37,121 nucleotides of DNA from an uncultured Schlesneria sp. (GTDB lineage: Bacteria; Planctomycetota; Planctomycetia; Planctomycetales; Planctomycetaceae). Both the position numbers and the translations under genes were made by a program. Numbering within the stretch: position 1 is the first letter of the stretch; each line of letters starts with the position of its first letter. The stretch spans positions 1 to 37,121 of the forward strand of contig CAIOKO010000005.1 in assembly GCA_903858935.1 (NCBI GenBank). Reading direction: 5' to 3'. This document shows positions 8,107-18,940 of the stretch, piece by piece. Under the pieces are notes generated by a model. That model searched no databases. It worked only from the letters and a program-made list of their open reading frames with translations, and was not told the DNA's origin.

Positions 8107-9585
8107 ATGTCCGAAAATACCGCGACGGGTCAGAATCGTGCGACGTTGCAGAGGATTGCTCATCGGATGATGCTGGAGAAGGGGCTTGTTCCGGATCTTC
8201 CCGTGCAGGCCCTTGCGGAACTCGATGGAATTCATGGCCCGGCAACGCAATCGGATGATTCCATTCGTGATCTCCGAAAACATCTCTGGTGTTCCATCGA
8301 CAATGATGATTCTCGCGATCTGGATCAGTTGACGGTCGCGGAACAGCTGCCTGACGGTGTCGTGCGGATTCTGGTCGCCATTGCTGATGTTGATGCGATT
8401 GTTAAGAAACACTCGGCGATTGACCAGCATGCGATGCAGAACACGACGTCGGTCTACACCGTCGCGGAAACATTTCCGATGTTGCCGGAAAAGCTTTCAA
8501 CCGATTTGACGTCGTTGAATTTTGAGTGTGACCGACTTGCCATTGTGGTGGAAATGGAGGTTGACCCCGATGGCCGGTTAAAACGGTCGGACGTTTATCG
8601 AGCGACTGTGCGAAACCGGGCCAAGCTGGCTTACAACAGCGTCGCGAGTTGGCTCGATGGTCACTCGCCGATTCCACCTGCCATCAGTGCTGTTGTCGGT
8701 CTCGATGCGAACATTCGTCTGCAGGACGAAGTGGCTCAACAGTTGAAAGCAGTCAGGCACGCTTATGGGGCTCTGGATCTGGAGACGATTCAAACTCGAC
8801 CCGTATTTGTCGACGATATGCTGACGGATCTGGAAATGGACCATCGAAATCGGGCAAAGGATCTGATTGCCGATTTTATGATTTCAGCCAACGGAGTGGT
8901 GGCACGGTTTCTGGCAACTCACAACTTTCCGTCGATACGGCGGGTTGTCACGAAGCCGAAACGCTGGGATCGGATCGTGGAACTGGCTGCTGATGCAGGG
9001 ACGCTATTGCCAACATTACCCAGTTCGACGGCGTTGGAGGATTTTCTCGTGAAGTCGCAAGCGAATGATCCGTTACGTTTTCCCGACCTTTCACTGAGCG
9101 TGATCAAGTTGCTGGGGCCTGGGGAATATGTGGCACAAGCAGCGGGCGATCGATCTGGCGGGCACTTTGGTCTGGCGGTTGGCGACTATGCTCACTCGAC
9201 CGCGCCCAATCGTCGTTATCCCGATGTTATTACCCAGAGGCTTTTGAAAGCTGCACTCCAGAAGGGGGCCATGCCGTATGATGATGCCGAATTAAAGTCT
9301 CTGGCGACTCATTGTACCGAGGCAGAAGATGCGGCAAAAAGAGTGGAGCGAGCTGTCAGAAAATCCGCAGCAGCCTTGCTGCTGGAATCAAGAATCGGCC
9401 AGACTTTCGACGCGATCGTCACCGGGCATGCCACAAAAGGGACCTGGGTACGGATTGTTTCGCCACCCGTCGAAGGACGCCTCGTGACTGGATATGAAGG
9501 TGTCGATGTCGGTCGGCGGCTGCGAGTTCAGTTGATTCGTACGAACGTAGAGCAAGGGTTTATTGACTTCAAGCGGCAACGGTAA
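8107..9585 (+). CDS. RNB-domain (RNase II/R family) exoribonuclease
   Basis: A 492-residue protein built almost wholly of the RNB catalytic domain. The active-site segment near residues 62-75 reads 'SIDNDDSRDLDQL', matching the family's metal-binding Asp cluster. The position equivalent to the last Asp of E. coli RNase II (Asp210) is Gln, a 'DLDQ' variant also found in a known RNB subgroup, so activity is still likely. Other family motifs are 'PDGVVRILVAIADVDA', 'FPMLPEKLSTDLTSLN' and 'YAHSTAPNRRYPDVITQRLL'. The C-terminus ('IVTGHATKGTWVRI') looks like an S1-type fold. N-terminal cold-shock domains are absent. It should degrade single-stranded RNA 3' to 5' in the cytoplasm. AGGA lies about 8 nt upstream of the ATG. 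The stop overlaps the next gene's start by one base. Confidence 0.9.
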   Translation: MSENTATGQNRATLQRIAHRMMLEKGLVPDLPVQALAELDGIHGPATQSDDSIRDLRKHLWCSIDNDDSRDLDQLTVAEQLPDGVVRILVAIADVDAIVKKHSAIDQHAMQNTTSVYTVAETFPMLPEKLSTDLTSLNFECDRLAIVVEMEVDPDGRLKRSDVYRATVRNRAKLAYNSVASWLDGHSPIPPAISAVVGLDANIRLQDEVAQQLKAVRHAYGALDLETIQTRPVFVDDMLTDLEMDHRNRAKDLIADFMISANGVVARFLATHNFPSIRRVVTKPKRWDRIVELAADAGTLLPTLPSSTALEDFLVKSQANDPLRFPDLSLSVIKLLGPGEYVAQAAGDRSGGHFGLAVGDYAHSTAPNRRYPDVITQRLLKAALQKGAMPYDDAELKSLATHCTEAEDAAKRVERAVRKSAAALLLESRIGQTFDAIVTGHATKGTWVRIVSPPVEGRLVTGYEGVDVGRRLRVQLIRTNVEQGFIDFKRQR

Positions 9586-12500
9586 TGTGGATGATTCAAT
9601 CAAATAAAGTCAGAGCGATGGTTTGGCGTTCTTTCCCTTGGATGGTGTCGCTGGTCTTGGTCGGCCGGGCGTTTCCCTGCATCGCTCTAGAGAAGGCCGC
9701 CGAGGCAGAGCGGCTTTTTGAATCAAAGATCCGTCCGCTGTTAATTGACCGTTGCTTCAAATGTCATGCCGAAGCGAAAGCGAAGGGCGGGCTACGTCTT
9801 GATTCAAGAGAGTTTTTGTTTAAGGGTGGCGAAACGGGGCCGGCGATTGTTGCCGGGAAGCCGGATGAGAGTTTACTGTTAAACGCCGTCAAACATCAAA
9901 ACGGGCTGGCGATGCCACCGGACGGCAAGTTGACGGAGACTCAAATTGCCGATTTGACCGCGTGGATCACGGCGGGGGCGAACTGGCCGGGCGGGGCTGC
10001 GACGAGGGGGGAAGAACATCAGGGGGCGTCCAATCGATTCACCTTCCCGAATGACGGTGAGTTGGCAAAGTCGCTTCAAATTTGGCTTCGAGCGGATTCA
10101 TTGACGCTCAATGACGGTGAACCGGTTCAGGTCTGGCCGGATCAGAGCGGAAATGGACGCGACGTGTCGATTACGAAAGGGGTACGAGCCGACGGTGTTG
10201 GACTTCCTGGCAGGTTTACCAAACGGAGTACGTTACTAAAACGCCCGGCAGTTCGATTCGATATTTCAACAGGATATGCCTCGTCACCGGACCGGCCTGT
10301 CGACATCAAGGGTGATGCGGCTCTTTCAATGACAGTTGTCGTCAATCTTCAGCCGCATGAAGCTGAACCTCCGTACGATGGAATCTTGGGATTTGGAAAT
10401 CCCGCCAATTCCGGCGGTGATCCGGGCCGTCCTCTGGCGGCTCTATTTCAAATCAATCGCGGCGAGGATCATGCATTGCATTTCGCTGGCGGCTGGAATC
10501 ACGATGCGTCACTTGGAGCAGGATCGTTTAAACCCTACTACGGGAAGTCGATTATCCTCACCGTGACAAAAACGCCCGGGCCGATGCGAAGTTCGACGCG
10601 GCTATTCATCAATGGCGAGGCCGCCTCACAGACTTCCGGCGAACCGCTTGAAGGTCGTGACACGATACCCGACATTCAACACCGAACGAATATCGGCACC
10701 TATCTCGGAAAAGCGGTCAGTTGGGCTGGTTCGATTCAGGGAGATTTGGGTGAGGTCCTGATTTATAACAAGGCCCTCGGCGATTCAGAGCGGCTTGGGA
10801 TCGAAGGCCATCTGGCTGAGAAGTATGGGATGTCGTTGAAGGCGTTCAATCACTTTGCTCCTCGTGCCCGATTTTCAGAGAAAGAGAAAAGCTTCTGGGC
10901 GTATCAGCCTGTACGCGAACCAGCATTGCCTGTGGTCAAGAACGTGACGTTGGTTAAGTCGCCGGTTGATCGGTTTATTCAATCAACTTTGGAACAATTG
11001 GGAATTTCCGCAGCGGCGATCGTGGACAAATCGACGTTATTACGAAGAGTCACATTTGACTTGACGGGATTGCCACCGACTCCGGAGGAATTGTCTGCGT
11101 TCATGGCGGACGATTCCATCAACGCTTTTGAAACAGTCGTTAACCGCTTGCTGGCATCGCGCCATTATGGAGAACGGTGGGGAAGACACTGGCTAGATGT
11201 CGTTCGTTATGCAGAATCGACAGCGAATGATGCGAATGCCGTGATGCGGTATGCCTGGCGGTATCGCAATTATGTGATTGATGCCTTCAATCGCGATTTG
11301 CCTTATGACCAGTTTCTGATCGAACAACTCGCTGGCGATCTGTTACCGAAAACAGATTCCGTCGAAACCAATACACGCCGGATCATCGCCACGGGTTTTC
11401 TGATGATCGGTCCAAAGGCCCTGGCGGAAACGGACAAAGAACAGTCGCGACTGGACATCGTTGATGATCAGATCGACGTGACGGGACGAGCCATGCTGGG
11501 ACTGACGCTCGCCTGTGCTCGTTGCCATGATCACAAGTTTGATGCGATCCGGTCGACAGATTACTACGCGATCGCGGGGATTTTCCGCAGCACTGAGCCA
11601 TTCCAGAATGAGAATCGCAATGCGACGATGTGGTGGGAGTTCCCGGTTCCTCAAGGGGGTGGACAAGAGCCATTGATGGTGATGGCGCCCCGGGAGACGT
11701 TACCTCGTGATTTACGTGTCCATTTGCGGGGGAATCGTTTTACGCTGGGTGCGACGGTTCCACGTGGCGTCGTTCAGATGATCGCTGATTCTATTCCGTC
11801 GGTCACGCCGGCCGACCACAACGGGAGTCCTGCGAATGTGATCACCGAAGATAGCGGTCGGTTGGAACTCGCGCAATGGATTGCCAGTCGCGATAATCCG
11901 CTGACGGCTCGGGTGATGGTCAACCGGATCTGGCAGCACCATTTTGGCCGGGGGTTGGTCGCGACCAGCGATAATTTCGGGACGCGCGGGGAACGACCTT
12001 CGCACCCCGAATTGCTTGACTGGCTGGCGATGCGGTTCGTCGAATCGGGCTGGAGCGTTAAAGCGATGCACCGTCAGATGGTTCTTTCTCACACTTATCA
12101 ACAGAGCGGTTTCTCAAACGCCGACTTTCAAAAGGTTGACCCGGATCGGCGGTGGCTGTCGTCGTTCCAGCGTCGCCGTCTTTCTGCCGAGGAAATCCGG
12201 GACACCATGCTGGCGGTCAGCGGAAGGCTTGATCCTGTGCCTGGGACCAATGAGGGGACCGAATACACGGTCAGCAAGGCTGAAAATATCGGGGCGATGA
12301 TCATGCCTAACCGGCTGGCGGTAGATGATCCGATCTATACAACCTTCACGAAACGAAGTCTCTATCTGCCAATCGTCCGTAACATGATGCCTGACGTGAT
12401 GGCCTTGTTCGATGCCGCCGATCCGAACGGCGTCACCTCGGTACGCAATGAAACCACCGTGGCGTCACAGTCGCTGTTTATGCTCAACAGTCCGTTCGTG

Positions 12501-12761
12501 CGCGAGCAGGCAAGAGGACTTGCGGACCAGTTGCTTTCAGACAAGGCGGCGACCGATCTTCAGCGGATTCAGCGAGCTCATCAACTCGTTTTCAGTCGGA
12601 TGCCGACATCCGAGGAAACGGCTGATGCCGTTCAATTCCTTCAAGCGTACCTGGCGTCGCCCGTGACGATGTCACGTCCTTTCGATAAGCAACAGCAAGA
12701 GGCTTGGCAAAGCTTTTGCCAGACATTGCTGTGCTCAAACGAATTCTTGTACACGGAGTGA
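9585..12761 (+). CDS. PSCyt1 cytochrome / LamG-like / DUF1549 / DUF1553 exported protein
   Basis: A 1058-residue planctomycete protein. An N-terminal signal-like helix (about residues 13-34) is followed by a c-type-cytochrome motif, Cys57-Phe-Lys-Cys60-His61 ('[18 protein letters not shown]'), then a concanavalin/LamG-like region about 165-425 ('[10 protein letters not shown]' to '[11 protein letters not shown]'). DUF1549 (PSCyt2) covers about 465-660 and contains a second heme-type motif '[10 protein letters not shown]'. DUF1553 (PSD1) covers about 760-1050 ('[22 protein letters not shown]'). Such proteins are exported and paired with DUF1501 partners, as here, 6 bases downstream. Their role is unproven; binding or oxidation of polysaccharides has been suggested. 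The start codon overlaps the ribonuclease stop; an ATG at 9591 is an alternative. Confidence 0.92.
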   Translation: MWMIQSNKVRAMVWRSFPWMVSLVLVGRAFPCIALEKAAEAERLFESKIRPLLIDRCFKCHAEAKAKGGLRLDSREFLFKGGETGPAIVAGKPDESLLLNAVKHQNGLAMPPDGKLTETQIADLTAWITAGANWPGGAATRGEEHQGASNRFTFPNDGELAKSLQIWLRADSLTLNDGEPVQVWPDQSGNGRDVSITKGVRADGVGLPGRFTKRSTLLKRPAVRFDISTGYASSPDRPVDIKGDAALSMTVVVNLQPHEAEPPYDGILGFGNPANSGGDPGRPLAALFQINRGEDHALHFAGGWNHDASLGAGSFKPYYGKSIILTVTKTPGPMRSSTRLFINGEAASQTSGEPLEGRDTIPDIQHRTNIGTYLGKAVSWAGSIQGDLGEVLIYNKALGDSERLGIEGHLAEKYGMSLKAFNHFAPRARFSEKEKSFWAYQPVREPALPVVKNVTLVKSPVDRFIQSTLEQLGISAAAIVDKSTLLRRVTFDLTGLPPTPEELSAFMADDSINAFETVVNRLLASRHYGERWGRHWLDVVRYAESTANDANAVMRYAWRYRNYVIDAFNRDLPYDQFLIEQLAGDLLPKTDSVETNTRRIIATGFLMIGPKALAETDKEQSRLDIVDDQIDVTGRAMLGLTLACARCHDHKFDAIRSTDYYAIAGIFRSTEPFQNENRNATMWWEFPVPQGGGQEPLMVMAPRETLPRDLRVHLRGNRFTLGATVPRGVVQMIADSIPSVTPADHNGSPANVITEDSGRLELAQWIASRDNPLTARVMVNRIWQHHFGRGLVATSDNFGTRGERPSHPELLDWLAMRFVESGWSVKAMHRQMVLSHTYQQSGFSNADFQKVDPDRRWLSSFQRRRLSAEEIRDTMLAVSGRLDPVPGTNEGTEYTVSKAENIGAMIMPNRLAVDDPIYTTFTKRSLYLPIVRNMMPDVMALFDAADPNGVTSVRNETTVASQSLFMLNSPFVREQARGLADQLLSDKAATDLQRIQRAHQLVFSRMPTSEETADAVQFLQAYLASPVTMSRPFDKQQQEAWQSFCQTLLCSNEFLYTE

Positions 12762-12767
12762 CCTGTT

Positions 12768-14183
12768 ATGAATTTCCCGCTTTCTCGACGTGAATGGCTT
12801 GGGCGGTCTGCCTGCGGATTCGGACAAGTCGCGCTAATGGGACTAATGGCTTCGGAAGTGAAAGCAGATCGTGATGAAGATGCGGCTGGTCCGCTCGTTC
12901 CAAAGCAATCTCATTTCGCGCCGCGAGCGAAACGAGCGGTCTTTCTATTTATGCACGGCGGTGTTTCGCACGTTGATTCATTCGACCCCAAGCCCAAGTT
13001 GGTTGAGCTTAACGGCCAACCGTTGCCGATAACCAAGCCGAAATTCGAGTTTGCTCCGACGGGTAATTTGCTTGCCTCACCCTGGAAGTTTCAGAAATAT
13101 GGCCAGAGCGGTATTGAGGTCAGCGATCTATTTCCGCAGATCGGCTCGTGTGTCGATGACATCTGCGTTATTCGTTCGATGAACGGCGGTGAGCAGGTCT
13201 CGCACGGTCCGGCGTTGCTCAACATCAATACTGGCAGCGGCGTGTTTGCACGTCCGAGTCTTGGGGCGTGGACGTTGTACGGGCTGGGTACCGAGAATCA
13301 GAACCTTCCTGGTTTCCTCAGCCTCAGTCCGTCGCTATATCACGGGGGGACGCAGAATTATGGTTCGGCATTTTTGCCAGCCAGTTTTCAGGGAACTCGT
13401 ATCGGGGACGGCAGTACGGATTTCAAAACGACAAAGCTATCAAACCTGGAGCCGGGTGATGCCCCGACGTTACAGCGGCTTCAGTTGGACTTGTTGTCAA
13501 AGCGGAATCGGCAACATTTGAGTCGCGTTGGTGATGACCCACGGCTGGAGGCCCGGATCGCTTCGTTCGAAATGAGTTACCGGATGCAGGCGGAAGCTCC
13601 GTCAATCATGGATATCGGTCGCGAGTCAGTGGCGACACAGTCGTTGTACGGTGTCGGTGTCGAGCCAACCGATGAATACGCTCGACAATGTCTGTTGGCG
13701 CGAAGGTGTCTTGAAGCAGGGGTCCGTTTTGTGCAGGTCAATTTCAGTTACCCTCGCAATTACTGGGATGCTCACGGGGACTTGCGGAACAATCACACGA
13801 CAAATGCAAAAAAAGTCGACCAGCCGATTGCGGCTCTGATTTCGGATTTGAAATTACGAGGGATGCTCGATGACACACTTGTCATTTTCGGGACCGAGTT
13901 TGGTCGGACGCCGGCTGCCCAGGGGACGGATGGTCGGGATCATCACCCACATGCTTTCAGTGTCTGGATGGCTGGCGGGGGTATTCGTGGTGGAACGACA
14001 TACGGGCAGACCGACGAATTTGGATATTACGTGCACGAGAACAAAGTCACGATGCCCGATTTTCACGCGACGATTCTGCATTTGCTTGGACTTGATCATC
14101 AGCGGCTCACCTATCGCCACGCGGGGAGGGACTATCGCCTGACTGATGTACACGGACAGGTTGTAACGGGAATACTGGGATGA
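12768..14183 (+). CDS. DUF1501 Tat-exported protein (alkaline-phosphatase-like fold)
   Basis: A 471-residue DUF1501 protein. The N-terminus carries a twin-arginine motif, 'SRREWLG' with Arg7-Arg8, before a hydrophobic stretch, so export in folded form is expected. Family motifs are 'FLFMHGGVSHVDSFDPKP', 'VIFGTEFGRTP', 'GRDHHPHAFSVWMAGGGIRGG' and the C-terminal 'DFHATILHLLGLDHQRL'. The fold is related to sulfatases and alkaline phosphatases; Asp and His residues in these motifs could bind metal, but no reaction is established. It starts 6 bases after the cytochrome/DUF1553 gene, the standard planctomycete two-gene unit, and is almost certainly cotranscribed with it. Confidence 0.93.
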   Translation: MNFPLSRREWLGRSACGFGQVALMGLMASEVKADRDEDAAGPLVPKQSHFAPRAKRAVFLFMHGGVSHVDSFDPKPKLVELNGQPLPITKPKFEFAPTGNLLASPWKFQKYGQSGIEVSDLFPQIGSCVDDICVIRSMNGGEQVSHGPALLNINTGSGVFARPSLGAWTLYGLGTENQNLPGFLSLSPSLYHGGTQNYGSAFLPASFQGTRIGDGSTDFKTTKLSNLEPGDAPTLQRLQLDLLSKRNRQHLSRVGDDPRLEARIASFEMSYRMQAEAPSIMDIGRESVATQSLYGVGVEPTDEYARQCLLARRCLEAGVRFVQVNFSYPRNYWDAHGDLRNNHTTNAKKVDQPIAALISDLKLRGMLDDTLVIFGTEFGRTPAAQGTDGRDHHPHAFSVWMAGGGIRGGTTYGQTDEFGYYVHENKVTMPDFHATILHLLGLDHQRLTYRHAGRDYRLTDVHGQVVTGILG

Positions 14184-14390
14184 GGCTGTTTTTGCGTTAT
14201 TACGAATGAATGACCTTTTGATTCTCAAAAACGTCTCTGTGCTTGTGTTAGCGGATTTGTGCTGGGGAGTACGAGTGATTACCCAAGCGTGCCTCAACCG
14301 CGATAAGATAGATTTCAGTCAACGAGCGGCCTCTCTGGTTTCTTGGGTTTGATTACTGATTCTCTCTGTGAGTACAGCCTGATGATTTTT

Positions 14391-16442
14391 ATGCGACGAA
14401 TCATGCTGATTGCCTCGATAATCGCTAATCTCGGGCCGAGTGCATGTTTTGCGGATGAACCAGGAGTATTTCGTCGTCCGGGGCTCATGGAAGCGAGTCA
14501 GCCTCTTCAACTGCGTGCAATACTGTATGCCCGTAACAATCAATTGGATGAGGCTTTAGCTGTTTGCCAGGAGGCCGTCAGGGTTGCGCCTTTTTCGGCG
14601 AAGGCCAACTATCTTCTTGCGGCCATTTACGCAAAAAGAGGAGAGGTTGACGAATGTGTAACGGCACTTAAACGTGCTCAGGAACTTGGCTTTCGCGACG
14701 TCACGTTCCTGGAACGCGATCCAGACCTTGCGTCGGTCAGAAAACATCCTGAGTTCGCGAATTTGATCGCCGAGGCGAAAAAGCCGTTTGAACGCCCCAC
14801 ACCAAAACCAGCGTCACTTAAATTAGGTGTCGCTTTGGTTGGTGCCGAAAACGCGGTTTGGGACGAGTCGATAAATCTCGTGCGGACGACTTTCAATTGG
14901 AAGGGACCAAACAAGACCTTAGCGATCATCAGGGAACATGGGGAGGTTGGACGCAAATTATGGAAGTGGCACGGGGAAAAAACGGCCGCCGGAAACTACG
15001 GCGATCTTTACGACAACTGCGATAAAGACCATTCGAATTTGAAATACGATCTATTTCCTCAAATCTATCGAATTGAATATCAGCCGGAATTGGGGGCAGA
15101 CATCCCGCATGGTCTGCAAAATCGAATTTTGCATGGAGGGGTCGTTATTGGAAATTCGTCGACCGCGATGGCGGGCGGTCCGTACTGGCGAAGCAATCCG
15201 AGATTAGCGTACGTTCAGCCGAACTCGATGGCGGCGCTCACGACGCAATACTTCCAGAACCATCTGTATGTTTATCCGGAGCATATGGACCACGATCCTG
15301 GCCACAACGGAAAAAGCTTCGGTTATGGCGACGTTTATCCGGCGAATACGCCGTATGTTCTGATCAGCCAGGGTTCGTCCTACAGTGATCAGCCATTTCT
15401 GGATGTCCTGGCTTGTATGCTGGCCGCATTTCGTCCGGAGGTGAAAAAGCTTCTTGTCGAACGAGGATGGATCGCACCAACGTTGCAGCAAATTTTTCGA
15501 AGCAACTATGGACGCGTGGAAAAGCCGGACGATTACCTGACTGGCGTCGCACATCCTTCCGTATTTGATGCGACACTGATTGATCCACTGAAGATGGTCT
15601 CAGCAACACACGACATGACTGTCCAAACAATTCCGCCACTGGTGAGAATTCGTGTTGAAAAGCAGGATCAAGCCGTGGTCGGAACTGACTACTTCGAAAC
15701 GGGGGCGTATCACGAAAACCTGTTCGATACACCTTGTGCAATTGCCCGCATCGGGCGGTCGACGCAATACCGGCGACGGATGACGGTCTCTGCTCAGGAC
15801 AGCGTCGATTTGAACAAAAAGCCATTGAGGTATGCCTGGGTCGTGCTGAGGGGCGATGAATCGTTGATCAAAATTGAACCGTTAGACAAATCAGCCAGTC
15901 GGGCAGAATTGACAGTGGCCTGGCATGCTCGGCGAAAGATTCACCCTGAAAGCGAGTTGGAATCTAACCGTGTAGATATCGGCGTGTTCGCACATAATGG
16001 CTCGGAATGGTCAGCTCCTGCATTCGTCACATGGTACTTCCTTGATAACGAAGATCGCGAATATGATGAGCAACAGAGAATTCGATCAATCACCTATCAT
16101 GGAGGAACTGACGTCGGGAATTACGCTGATCCGCTTATTCAGACACCAAAGACCTGGAAAGATACCTATCGCTATACGGACGACGGTCGCCTGATCGGCT
16201 GGACACGGACACGAGGCATCTTACCAAGTCAGGAAACAGAGCAGTTTACTCCTGATGGGGGACTGGTTATCGAGCAGGATGACAAGGGCCGACCCCTCGC
16301 TGCGAAATCGGTCGTATATATTGCCCGACCCGGCAGTCGTGGGACACCAATCCTGGTTCAATTGCCAGGTGACGAAATTTGGCATTACACATACGCAAGT
16401 CCGGACGACTTGATCGGGAAAATTCAATCGCGAGGAAAATAA
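14391..16442 (+). CDS. Secreted TPR-containing protein of unknown function
   Basis: A 683-residue protein with a signal peptide (residues 1-22, 'MLIASIIANLGPSACFADEP') and one or two TPR-like helix pairs at about 40-105 ('LDEALAVCQEAVRVAPFSAKANYLLAAIYAKRGEVDECV'). A large domain I do not recognise follows. It holds a His/Asp-rich stretch 'YPEHMDHDPGHNGKSFGYGD' near residues 300-320 that could bind metal, then 'LISQGSSYSDQPFLDVLACML'. The C-terminal part is beta-rich and includes 'YTDDGRLIGWTRTRG'. An in-frame TTG at 14343 would extend the chain; I prefer the ATG at 14391 (or 14382) because it places the signal peptide at the N-terminus. It is 207 bases downstream of the DUF1501 gene and probably a separate unit. 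Confidence 0.75.
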   Translation: MRRIMLIASIIANLGPSACFADEPGVFRRPGLMEASQPLQLRAILYARNNQLDEALAVCQEAVRVAPFSAKANYLLAAIYAKRGEVDECVTALKRAQELGFRDVTFLERDPDLASVRKHPEFANLIAEAKKPFERPTPKPASLKLGVALVGAENAVWDESINLVRTTFNWKGPNKTLAIIREHGEVGRKLWKWHGEKTAAGNYGDLYDNCDKDHSNLKYDLFPQIYRIEYQPELGADIPHGLQNRILHGGVVIGNSSTAMAGGPYWRSNPRLAYVQPNSMAALTTQYFQNHLYVYPEHMDHDPGHNGKSFGYGDVYPANTPYVLISQGSSYSDQPFLDVLACMLAAFRPEVKKLLVERGWIAPTLQQIFRSNYGRVEKPDDYLTGVAHPSVFDATLIDPLKMVSATHDMTVQTIPPLVRIRVEKQDQAVVGTDYFETGAYHENLFDTPCAIARIGRSTQYRRRMTVSAQDSVDLNKKPLRYAWVVLRGDESLIKIEPLDKSASRAELTVAWHARRKIHPESELESNRVDIGVFAHNGSEWSAPAFVTWYFLDNEDREYDEQQRIRSITYHGGTDVGNYADPLIQTPKTWKDTYRYTDDGRLIGWTRTRGILPSQETEQFTPDGGLVIEQDDKGRPLAAKSVVYIARPGSRGTPILVQLPGDEIWHYTYASPDDLIGKIQSRGK

Positions 16443-16927
16443 GGCGCATGACGATGGTGCCGAATTCCGTTTTCCTCCGGCTCTCAAGCGGCGTCTTGTG
16501 TTAATGTCGCCATTGACAAGTTTTTTAATGATGTCATTGCAGCTGGCCATGTTCGATAAAAGCTTTATTTGACGATCACTGTTAGAGGTCCTTGACTGAC
16601 ATCAATCCGCAGTTACAATCAGCATACGTATGACGATTCTCCGCTTCGTTTTGGTCTCTTAACCGACGTGCCCACGTCTTGACCACAGCGGTTTGAACCG
16701 ACATCGCACTGGTTTGCATTCGTCACCGGTACTCGTGCCAGGTGGGGGTTGTGGTCAGTTTAGCTTGATGTTGGCCTTTTAAATTCCCGCTTTCAGCGTC
16801 ACCCGATTGTCATCTTGTCGGGGATTTTCAATCAAGACTGGTGTTCGTTTTCGACTTTCGCCTGGTTCGTTAAGTTGTCGGCGAGTTGCCGCGTATCAGT
16901 TGGCAGATCAGAGAGAAGGAATTGCGG
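16443..16927. other. Intergenic region upstream of dnaG
   Basis: About 485 bases with no supported gene. It contains the sigma-70-like promoter listed at 16592-16619. Nothing else stands out. Confidence 0.5.
16592..16619 (+). promoter_or_regulatory. Putative sigma-70 promoter upstream of dnaG
   Basis: TTGACT at 16592-16597 and TACAAT at 16614-16619 are separated by 16 bases, close to the primary-sigma consensus. It lies about 310 bases before the dnaG start, so it would give a long leader. It was found by eye only. Confidence 0.45.
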
Positions 16928-18844
16928 ATGACAATGCTCGCGGGTGGTTCGTCCGATGAGTTCAAAGAGCTGGTTCGCTCGCGAACGGACATCGTGCGAC
17001 TGATCAGCGAGACCGTATCTCTGCACCCCCACGGCCGTGTTTTTAAGGGACTTTGCCCGTTTCACGACGATCACAAACCGTCATTTGACGTTAATCCCGA
17101 GCGGCAAACCTATAAATGCTGGTCGTGCCAGGAGGGTGGCGATTGCTTCTCGTTCGTGATGAAGCAGGATGGACTGAATTTTCGTGAAACGCTGGAGATG
17201 CTGGCCTCGCGTGCGGGGCTTGAGATGCCTGCGACGCTGCGTCGAGGGCCGGGTGACTCGCCCGAAAAGCCGCATCTTTACGATGTCCTTGGGTGGGCAG
17301 AAAACGAATTTCATCAGTGTCTGCTCTCGACCGCGATTGCTGAGCGTGCAAGAAACTACCTGCAAAGTCGTGGTTTCAGTAACGCGATGATCTCGAAATT
17401 CAAGCTTGGTTTTCATCCGGAAAGCTGGGACTGGCTGTTGCAGCGGGCCAAGGGACGATTCGACGTCGAATTACTCGTTAAGGCTTCGCTGGCGAAGGAA
17501 CGTGAGGGTCGCTCCGGATATTACGATCAGTTCGTTGATCGGGTGATGTTTCCAATACACGACGAACGTGGCAGGACTGTTGCGTTTGGAGGACGGATAC
17601 TTCCTGACTCGACCTGCAAGCCCGACGCGAAATATCTCAATAGTTCGGAGACGCCCGTCTTTTCCAAAAGTCGGACTTGTTACGCCCTGGATATCGCACG
17701 GGACGCAATAAAGAAGACTGGAACTGTTCTTGTGATGGAGGGGTATGCGGATTGCGTAAAGGCACATCAGGGGGGAATCTTGAATGCTGTCGCGACATTG
17801 GGAACAGCGCTGACAGAATCACACGTTACGGTTTTGAAGCGTCTGGCTCAAAAAGTGGTGCTGGTATTTGACGGCGATCAGGCAGGAATCAATGCTGCCG
17901 AAAAAGCGATTCCTCGATTTCTTGCCCAGGAAGTTGACCTGCGGATATTGACCGTTCCCGATGGACTGGACCCAGATGAATTTATCGATCAACGCGGGGG
18001 CGACGCGTTGTTGGAACTGGCTGATGCTGCACCGGAAGCGTTTGAATATCAATTGCGCCTGATGTTAAGTCGATTCGGAACGACAACAGTTGATGCTCGT
18101 CAGCGGGTATTAGATGGCATGCTGAATTTGCTGACTTTGTCGCCGGGAATTATTGGAACGATCAAAGAAGATTTTATGTTGGGCAAGTTGCCGCAGCGTC
18201 TCGGTTTGACCGAACTGGAAGTCCGACGTCGGCTTAAGCAACTGCGGGGGCAACAGTCGAGTCAACCTTCGCGGGCTTCAGAACGGAAAATCAGCGCAAA
18301 CGGACCATCCGACGACGACGAGCATCGGCAACGCAAGCAAGTCGTTGATTCGCTTCAGCGAACTGCGAATGGAGACGATCTGCTGGAGTGCGAATTACTT
18401 CAAATACTTTTCACACATCCGCACCTGACTGACCACGTTCGAAGAGAGATTGGTACGAATGACCTTCGCCAAGAGTCCCTGCAAGAAATCATGTCCCTTT
18501 GGTTCGATTTACTGGAAGAAGGGGTTGAGCCGACATTCGAGCGTTTACTTTCACGAACGGAATGTTTGCAGTGGAAACGACTGTTGGTCTGGATTGAAGA
18601 GCAGGCTCGTCATCGAAACGTCACAAAATCTGTGACCGATGCTCGCACGATGGGCACGGAAACTGCGGAGGAAGCGTTGCGACGCGTCATCGACCGGATT
18701 CGGTGGCGACGGAATATCGACGCGAACCAGGCCTCCAAAAGCCTGCTGATCGAACGTCCGTCAGAGACGGCAAAGCTTACAGCGGAAACTCGCCACTTAT
18801 TGGAACAAGCGGCCCGTTTCCATCGAGAACGTACTGCAAAATAA
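16928..18844 (+). CDS. dnaG: DNA primase DnaG
   Basis: A 638-residue primase, of usual length, that makes the RNA primers for chromosome replication. The N-terminal CHC2 zinc finger is Cys43-Pro-Phe-His46 with Cys64-Trp-Ser-Cys67. The catalytic core has 'FGGRILPDS' and the TOPRIM motifs 'VLVMEGYADCVKAHQ' (Glu) and 'VVLVFDGDQAGINAAEKA' (Asp-Gly-Asp), which bind the metal ions. The C-terminal third is helical and would contact the helicase DnaB. I chose the ATG at 16928 because AAGGA lies about 6 nt upstream; the TTG at 16886 has no such site, and the ATG at 16934 is an alternative. The gene rpoD follows after 96 bases, so two-thirds of the classic rpsU-dnaG-rpoD unit is present; rpsU is not in the window. 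Confidence 0.96.
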   Translation: MTMLAGGSSDEFKELVRSRTDIVRLISETVSLHPHGRVFKGLCPFHDDHKPSFDVNPERQTYKCWSCQEGGDCFSFVMKQDGLNFRETLEMLASRAGLEMPATLRRGPGDSPEKPHLYDVLGWAENEFHQCLLSTAIAERARNYLQSRGFSNAMISKFKLGFHPESWDWLLQRAKGRFDVELLVKASLAKEREGRSGYYDQFVDRVMFPIHDERGRTVAFGGRILPDSTCKPDAKYLNSSETPVFSKSRTCYALDIARDAIKKTGTVLVMEGYADCVKAHQGGILNAVATLGTALTESHVTVLKRLAQKVVLVFDGDQAGINAAEKAIPRFLAQEVDLRILTVPDGLDPDEFIDQRGGDALLELADAAPEAFEYQLRLMLSRFGTTTVDARQRVLDGMLNLLTLSPGIIGTIKEDFMLGKLPQRLGLTELEVRRRLKQLRGQQSSQPSRASERKISANGPSDDDEHRQRKQVVDSLQRTANGDDLLECELLQILFTHPHLTDHVRREIGTNDLRQESLQEIMSLWFDLLEEGVEPTFERLLSRTECLQWKRLLVWIEEQARHRNVTKSVTDARTMGTETAEEALRRVIDRIRWRRNIDANQASKSLLIERPSETAKLTAETRHLLEQAARFHRERTAK

Positions 18845-18873
18845 AGATGTCGAAGGGAAGCTGATTTGAAAAG

Positions 18874-18904
18874 TTGGCAAGTCACTTCCCGCTAAAAGTA
18901 GAAT
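18874..18904 (+). promoter_or_regulatory. Possible internal promoter before rpoD
   Basis: TTGGCA at 18874-18879 and TAGAAT at 18899-18904 are 19 bases apart, slightly longer than ideal, and end 36 bases before the rpoD start. It could give rpoD its own transcript. Weak evidence. Confidence 0.3.
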
Positions 18905-18940
18905 TTACACGAATTTCAGTATCCTTTCGAGGAGTTGCCT

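Noticed and set aside
16886-16927. TTG start for dnaG
   Set aside because: No ribosome-binding site precedes it, while the ATG at 16928 has AAGGA at good spacing.
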